Both the position numbers and the translations under genes were made by a program. A stretch of DNA of 64,000 nt. Source: an uncultured Maribacter sp. GTDB lineage: Bacteria > Bacteroidota > Bacteroidia > Flavobacteriales > Flavobacteriaceae. Under the pieces are notes generated by a model. The model had not been told where the DNA came from. It did not search any database and saw only the letters and a program-made list of their open reading frames with translations. Below are positions 58,813 through 64,000 of this stretch, piece after piece. The stretch covers positions 496,001 through 560,000 of the forward strand of contig CANMKG010000001.1 of the NCBI GenBank assembly GCA_947498505.1, given 5' to 3'. How positions within the stretch are numbered: position 1 is the stretch's first letter; every line of letters starts with the position of its first letter.

Positions 58813-59613
58813 TTACTCCCAAAAGAAGGCCGTTTGGTTGGTAACAGCCAATAAAACTCCTGATCGCGACCAAACCCGTCCATTTTGATGATATGTGCCA
58901 TTTCGAATACAATGACTATCCCCTTCAATCAGAACAAACTCCGATTCATTTTTGTTTAATTCCCTAGCTGTTGAAAATAAGCTAACACTGTAGCTAAAAG
59001 TTGCTATTGGAAACATATTATCCGACATAAAATATGGTCGGGGCGCCATAGTATCACACAATGAAACAATTGCCTTTGCATCTAATGCACGCCCCTCTTT
59101 ATCCTTTGTCCATACCGCACTGTAGGGAGTAGTGTTTTTTTTAAAAGCCGTTCCCAATACTGGGCGTTGGTCATAAAATTGCATCCATCTAGGACCTCTT
59201 GTGACATCCTGAGGCTTAACACCTTCTGGATCAACCACCTTAGGAAAAGGAGGTTGAAAATTAATGTTGGATGTTTGAACTAAAGATGTTGTAATATGAC
59301 ATTCATACAAAATGCTGTTTTCCTCATTCGTTTTACAGATTTTAACCTGCCAGAAATCTGTAGTTTTACCGCTATGGATTTTTTTTGTAAAAATGAAAAT
59401 GATTCCTTCCTTAATAGGGAGTACCATGGTAGCGTCTAAATGTACTATATCACCACGAAAGTCTGGCTCACTAACTACGGCCTCGATTGCAATTGCAGCA
59501 GACCACCCACCGAAAGCACTATTAAAATTCCAATAGTCTTTGCTGACTAAAGCTGTAGAATATGCATCTTCCGTTTTGGTCAATAACGTTTCAATATCTA
59601 ATTTGTATGGCAT
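58813..59613 (-). CDS. Acyl-CoA thioesterase (TesB-like)
   Basis: FGGWSAAIAIEAV double-hotdog start; RPYFMSDNMFPIATFSYSVSL. Confidence 0.8.
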   Translation of the reverse strand: MPYKLDIETLLTKTEDAYSTALVSKDYWNFNSAFGGWSAAIAIEAVVSEPDFRGDIVHLDATMVLPIKEGIIFIFTKKIHSGKTTDFWQVKICKTNEENSILYECHITTSLVQTSNINFQPPFPKVVDPEGVKPQDVTRGPRWMQFYDQRPVLGTAFKKNTTPYSAVWTKDKEGRALDAKAIVSLCDTMAPRPYFMSDNMFPIATFSYSVSLFSTARELNKNESEFVLIEGDSHCIRNGTYHQNGRVWSRSGVLLAVTNQTAFFWE

Positions 59614-59859
59614 AGTTTTCGCCTCTATCGGATTTGTATATTGGGATTTTCACCTACGTTGCAAAGCTGTGTTAGTAAAAGGTTAATTTTCTCTCAATAT
59701 AATAGTTAATAAAGTTAACTATTATATTTAACTATTCATAGCTCTGACCCTAAATACAATATAAATCCAAGCAACATACCCAATTGCCTCTAATAGAAAA
59801 ATAGACGCTACGAACTTAAGTATTAAAAAATCCTGATCTTCCACTACCCTGGAATCGAC

Positions 59860-61119
59860 CTAGTCTTTCTTATTACCTATCAAACTTGACCGACTCTTAA
59901 CCCGAACTAAAAGAAATAAAATTAGTGCTGTTAAGCAAAGCCCTATCATCAACTGAATACTAGTAACATAAGACCCCGAATAATCGCTCATTTTGCCAAG
60001 CACCACTATTCCAGCAACCGAAGCAAGCGTATCAATAGTTAGTACTACCCCTAAAATTTTTCCATAAGATGGACCAGAATAAAGCTCCGCAATCATTATT
60101 TGAATCATGGTGAATACACCACTATAGGCAATACCATAAGTAAACGCATACCAGTATGGGGATAATTCGATAGTTTTGATTGCTATAATATAAAGAACTA
60201 GGTTACCAATAATTAGCAAAAGAATGGACCAAGCCATTATTGACTTTTTGTTAAAGCTATCACTCAAAAAACCGAATATTAATTTTCCAACAACGCCAAA
60301 TAGAAAAAGGGCTGAACCAACATTGGTAACTTTGCTCGAACTCAAACCCAGTTCTTTTTGGAAGAAAATATCTTGATGCTGGCCAAATCCAATGATACAA
60401 AACCAAAGTGCTGCAGTTGTCAAAAAAATGAGATAGAGTTCTGGTGAGCGAAACGCTTGTGCAAGTGACGGCCCGTCTTGTATTGACTTATGTCCAGAAT
60501 TCCTTTCTATTCCATCAGGAAATAGACCTTTTTCCGAGGGGTCTGTTCTAACCAAGGTCCAAGGAATTATCATAAACAGAAAAGCGAGGGCAGCCAGTAA
60601 CAGCGTTGTGTTTTGCCATCCAAACATATCAATCGCATCACCTGTTACTTTGTTGAAAAAGGCCGCGCCAAGACTACCTCCTAATAATAAAATACCTACG
60701 GCTTTACCTCGATGCCTACGAAACCAGCGTGTAAGGATATACATGCTAGATGCCATTCCTGCACCAGCCACACCGAATGAAAAGACAATGTAAATAGCCA
60801 TAAAATGATTTAAACTAGACATCTGACTCATACCAACCAAGCCGATAAGAATGAGAGTTGCGCCAGCTAGTATAATTCGTTTTGGATTCCCGCGATCAAG
60901 TGCTGCACCAATAAACGGTGTTAAAAATGCAATGATAAAATAGAAAATCGAAATAGGTTGTGTCACCTCTGACTGAGTCCACCCGAAAGTCTCTATAAGA
61001 CTGGGATAAAATCGCTTTAACGAAAGGGTGACAATACCATTTACCGTAGCATAAATTGAACAAAGCGCTGCCAGTACCCACCAGCCAAAGAATATTTTTT
61101 TGTTATGTGTCTTTTTCAC
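59860..61119 (-). CDS. MFS transporter (OFA-like)
   Basis: 12 TM helices; WTQSEVTQPISIFYF, RWFRRHRGKAVGILLLGGSLG. Confidence 0.9.
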   Translation of the reverse strand: MKKTHNKKIFFGWWVLAALCSIYATVNGIVTLSLKRFYPSLIETFGWTQSEVTQPISIFYFIIAFLTPFIGAALDRGNPKRIILAGATLILIGLVGMSQMSSLNHFMAIYIVFSFGVAGAGMASSMYILTRWFRRHRGKAVGILLLGGSLGAAFFNKVTGDAIDMFGWQNTTLLLAALAFLFMIIPWTLVRTDPSEKGLFPDGIERNSGHKSIQDGPSLAQAFRSPELYLIFLTTAALWFCIIGFGQHQDIFFQKELGLSSSKVTNVGSALFLFGVVGKLIFGFLSDSFNKKSIMAWSILLLIIGNLVLYIIAIKTIELSPYWYAFTYGIAYSGVFTMIQIMIAELYSGPSYGKILGVVLTIDTLASVAGIVVLGKMSDYSGSYVTSIQLMIGLCLTALILFLLVRVKSRSSLIGNKKD

Positions 61120-61261
61120 CTTCTTAATTTACAATATTATTTCCAAAGTATAACATATGCCAAGTTAATTGCAAATATTCTACAAAGTGCCTTTACTTGT
61201 TGTTTTACAATAACTTACTAATGCAAACTTGGTCTAAATGAGAACGCTTTCACTAATTTCT

Positions 61262-61269
61262 TATATTTG
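61262..61269 (+). promoter_or_regulatory. TAnnTTTG -7 element
   Basis: TATATTTG 25 nt upstream of the CDS start at 61295; no clear -33 TTTG. Confidence 0.4.
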
Positions 61270-61294
61270 TGAAACTAATGACACATACTAATCT

Positions 61295-62803
61295 ATGGTG
61301 AATAATGAGCTCTTTTCAGATTGGTTACAACACTTTGCTGACAATGATGGTGAGCGTTTAGCAACAGTAGACATACACACCGGGCGTCATTTGACCTATT
61401 CCGAACTGAATGACCGTGCCAAACGACTGGCCAGTGGCCTGAAAAACAGGTTTACTATAGAAAAAAACAATCGTATTGCTATAATAGCAAACAATAGCAG
61501 TGACATTATAGAACTTATGTTTGCCTGTTGGAAATTAGGAGCAGTATTCATGCCTATGAATTGGCGTTTAAGTGCCTTCGAAATAGCAGAGATTTTCAAA
61601 GAAGCAGAACCTAGTGTAGTGATTTATGATTCGGAATTTTTAGAATTGTTGCAGCACACCAAATTACCAAGTCTCGAACGTCAAGAGAATCTGAAAACCA
61701 GTCCGTATGAGCAACTCATCACCGAAAGCCCGGCATCGATTACTATGCCCGGTGTTAGTTTAGATGATATGAATTCATTAATGTATACCTCTGGGACAAC
61801 TGGTGAACCTAAAGGGGTTATTGGTACATATCGCATGATCCAAACCAATGTATTACAGCAGGCATCAATAATAAACAGTGATTCGGTTTGTCTTACTTAC
61901 GCTCCACTTTTTCATACGGCAGGACTTAATGGATTCACAACGCCTTTGTTTCATTTTGGAGGGACGTTATACATCATGCGCGGATGGGATGCCGATATTG
62001 CTATAAAATACCTCAGTAGTGAAAAAATCGGTGTGACGCACACTCTTGGTGTCCCCTATCATTTAACTGTACTAAGTCAGCACTCGGACTTCGAGTCCAC
62101 TACTTTTCCTGCCTTACAAGTAATTGGTGTGGGAGGTGCACCTGCAAATCTGAAACTTATTGAACGCTGGTATGAAAAAGGAGTAGCGTTGTCACAATCA
62201 TATGGTATGACCGAAATATTCGGCCTAATCTTTCAACCACCAGAAGCCGCACGAAAAAATCCAAAGGCTGCCGGTAAGGCATTGATGTACACAGATGTTC
62301 AAATAGGTGATGACAACGGCAATCCTGTCGCAAGCGGTCAAACTGGAGAAATTCAAGTCAAAAGTTCCGGACTTACACCTGGCTATTGGAACAAGCCTAA
62401 ACTTACAGCGGCTTCATTTGTTAACGGATGGTTTAGAACTGGTGATGCCGGTTACGTAGATTCCGATGGTACCTTTTATATAGTTGACCGAATAAAAGAT
62501 ATGTATATTTCAGGAGGCGAGAATGTTTACCCCATTGAAATAGAAAATGTAATCTCAAAGATTCCAGAAGTTGCCATGGTAGCCGTTATTGGTGTTCCAG
62601 ATGAGCAATGGCAAGAGGTGGGTAAAGCTTGTGTTTTACTACGTCAAGGTACAAAGTTAACTGAAGAGGCAGTACTTGATGTTTGCCGCAAAAAATTAGC
62701 AAAGTATAAAGTGCCCAAGTCCGTTGAATTTTTATCGTCATTTCCAATCAGTGGACAAGGCAAAATACTTAAACGAGAACTGCGAAAAAAATACGAAGAA
62801 TAG
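61295..62803 (+). CDS. AMP-dependent acyl-CoA synthetase/ligase
   Basis: LMYTSGTTGEPKGV, YGMTE, GWFRTGDAGYVD and YKVPKSVEF motifs. Confidence 0.93.
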   Translation: MVNNELFSDWLQHFADNDGERLATVDIHTGRHLTYSELNDRAKRLASGLKNRFTIEKNNRIAIIANNSSDIIELMFACWKLGAVFMPMNWRLSAFEIAEIFKEAEPSVVIYDSEFLELLQHTKLPSLERQENLKTSPYEQLITESPASITMPGVSLDDMNSLMYTSGTTGEPKGVIGTYRMIQTNVLQQASIINSDSVCLTYAPLFHTAGLNGFTTPLFHFGGTLYIMRGWDADIAIKYLSSEKIGVTHTLGVPYHLTVLSQHSDFESTTFPALQVIGVGGAPANLKLIERWYEKGVALSQSYGMTEIFGLIFQPPEAARKNPKAAGKALMYTDVQIGDDNGNPVASGQTGEIQVKSSGLTPGYWNKPKLTAASFVNGWFRTGDAGYVDSDGTFYIVDRIKDMYISGGENVYPIEIENVISKIPEVAMVAVIGVPDEQWQEVGKACVLLRQGTKLTEEAVLDVCRKKLAKYKVPKSVEFLSSFPISGQGKILKRELRKKYEE

Positions 62804-62928
62804 ACACAGACTGGATTACAGGCATTGGACAGACAATTTATATTATCCCCTTCAAACCATATTTGTTTCATTACTTTATAGAAAAGCGTTCAATAGATAG
62901 GTCTGCCACTCTAAAAAATAGAATCCTT

Positions 62929-63119
62929 CATTTTTGTAACCTTCTATGATTACTGAATCGAAAAGAAAATGAATGGGGCTTGAAAATGTAAAAGGCGTTT
63001 AAATCTGTTATATTCTAATTCCCATGGATTAGAAATGGATGATAAGGAAAGGAAAGGAAAAGATATATCTTAATACATTTGTCTAGTGATATATAAGATT
63101 CAACACAAAAAGAAGGTTA
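62929..63119 (+). pseudogene. Decayed 3' fragment of the LytS-type kinase gene
   Basis: cttctatgattactgaatcgaaaagaaaatgaatggggcttgaaaatgtaaaaggcgtttaaatctgttatattctaattcccatggattagaaatggatgataagg matches 57379-57487 with indels and stops. Confidence 0.9.
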
Positions 63120-63815
63120 ATGATTAAAATTGGTATTATAGATGACGAAATACTAGCACGTAAAGTGTTAGAAGATTATTGTTCTAAAATTGACAACTTT
63201 GAAATAGTACTAAGTACAGGAAACCCAATTGAATTCATCAATTTTACTCAGCAAAATGAGGTTGACCTTATTTTTTTAGATATAGAAATGCCAGAACTTA
63301 ATGGTATGGAAATTTTGCGTTCTATGGTTAAACCTCCTAAAGTAATTTTAACTACAGCCTATTCTGAATATGCATTGGAAAGTTATAATTACGGCGTTGT
63401 AGATTATTTATTGAAACCTATAAAAATTGAACGTTTTTTAAAAGCAATAAACAAAGTTTCAGCTTCAAAAATATCAGAATCTAACAAAGCAAAAGGCAAT
63501 GAAGAACTTCAGATAAAACATGATGGAATTCCCGTTAATATTTCATTTAAATCCATTCTTTACATTCAGAGCTTTGGAAATTATTTAAAAATCTTTACAG
63601 ACTCCAGAATGTATTTGATTACAGAAACACTTGTTAATATGACGACATTATTGCCTGAGAGTTTCCAACGCTCACATAAATCATACATCGCTAATTTATA
63701 TAGAGTTACAAAAGCAACCAAAACACATTTGCAAATTGAAAATAATAAAGTTCCTGTGAGTACTACATACAAAGTTGTTGTTTTTAAAAAATTAGAGGCT
63801 TTGGCCAAATCATAA
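63120..63815 (+). CDS. LytTR-family response regulator
   Basis: KIGIIDDE, DLIFLDIEMPELNGMEIL, TTAYSEYALESY, KPI; C-terminal LytTR (SFQRSHKSYIANL). Confidence 0.95.
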   Translation: MIKIGIIDDEILARKVLEDYCSKIDNFEIVLSTGNPIEFINFTQQNEVDLIFLDIEMPELNGMEILRSMVKPPKVILTTAYSEYALESYNYGVVDYLLKPIKIERFLKAINKVSASKISESNKAKGNEELQIKHDGIPVNISFKSILYIQSFGNYLKIFTDSRMYLITETLVNMTTLLPESFQRSHKSYIANLYRVTKATKTHLQIENNKVPVSTTYKVVVFKKLEALAKS

Positions 63816-63863
63816 AATGGTAATTTTAATTTCGTACAAAATTTTATCCGATCTACTATTTCT

Positions 63864-64000
63864 TTATTGTTTTAATAAAATTTTCAGACCTTTTTTTAGT
63901 GCAAAAACAGCTTTCACTTCTTCAGGATTTAGTGCCTTACTAAAAATAGAAAGTTCATCTAAAAACCCAATATAACCAAGCCCTAACATTATTTTTCCAT
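63864..64000 (-). CDS. Partial CDS, C-terminus of a LamG/concanavalin-like domain protein
   Basis: Minus-strand translation GKIMLGLGYIGFLDELSIFSKALNPEEVKAVFALKKGLKILLKQ*; runs off the window edge. Confidence 0.65.
   Translation of the reverse strand, partial: GKIMLGLGYIGFLDELSIFSKALNPEEVKAVFALKKGLKILLKQ

Noticed and set aside
1-64000. CRISPR array, prophage or IS transposase
   Set aside because: No regularly spaced repeats, phage structural genes, transposase or integrase were seen on either strand in the supplied ORFs.

Overview
This 64 kb AT-rich window looks like a marine Flavobacteriaceae (Bacteroidota) chromosome. Evidence: TAnnTTTG-type -7 promoter elements, SusC/D-free glycan genes (GH16, GH36), secreted lipoproteins and FMN/PQQ enzymes. 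I saw no rRNA, tRNA, CRISPR array, transposase or integrase. 0-34 kb is mostly ordinary chromosome: M1 peptidase, patatin, GH16, glutamate-synthase-like FMN protein, M20 hydrolase, PcrA-like helicase, Sua5, SF2 helicase, GntR/GH36/SSS cluster, SDR/AhpD/amine-oxidase cluster, LpxD, DEAD helicase, pseudouridine synthase, and a MORN/DUF2490 operon. 35-52 kb is an accessory zone: a Gabija-like defence pair (OLD-family ATPase/TOPRIM plus UvrD-like helicase) with an exported MBL-fold protein upstream and an XRE-controlled small operon downstream, a RES/Xre toxin-antitoxin pair, an exported K/E-rich protein, and a family of dispersed intergenic repeats and hairpins that border these modules. At 56.5-63.8 kb a LytS/LytTR-type two-component system is split by about 5.5 kb of acyl-CoA-type cargo. 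The left junction keeps an intact kinase plus a collapsed regulator remnant, and the right junction keeps a decayed kinase 3' end plus an intact regulator. That is the footprint expected of single-crossover (Campbell-type) integration or tandem duplication with reciprocal loss. All calls are from reading the sequence and ORF translations; no database search was run.
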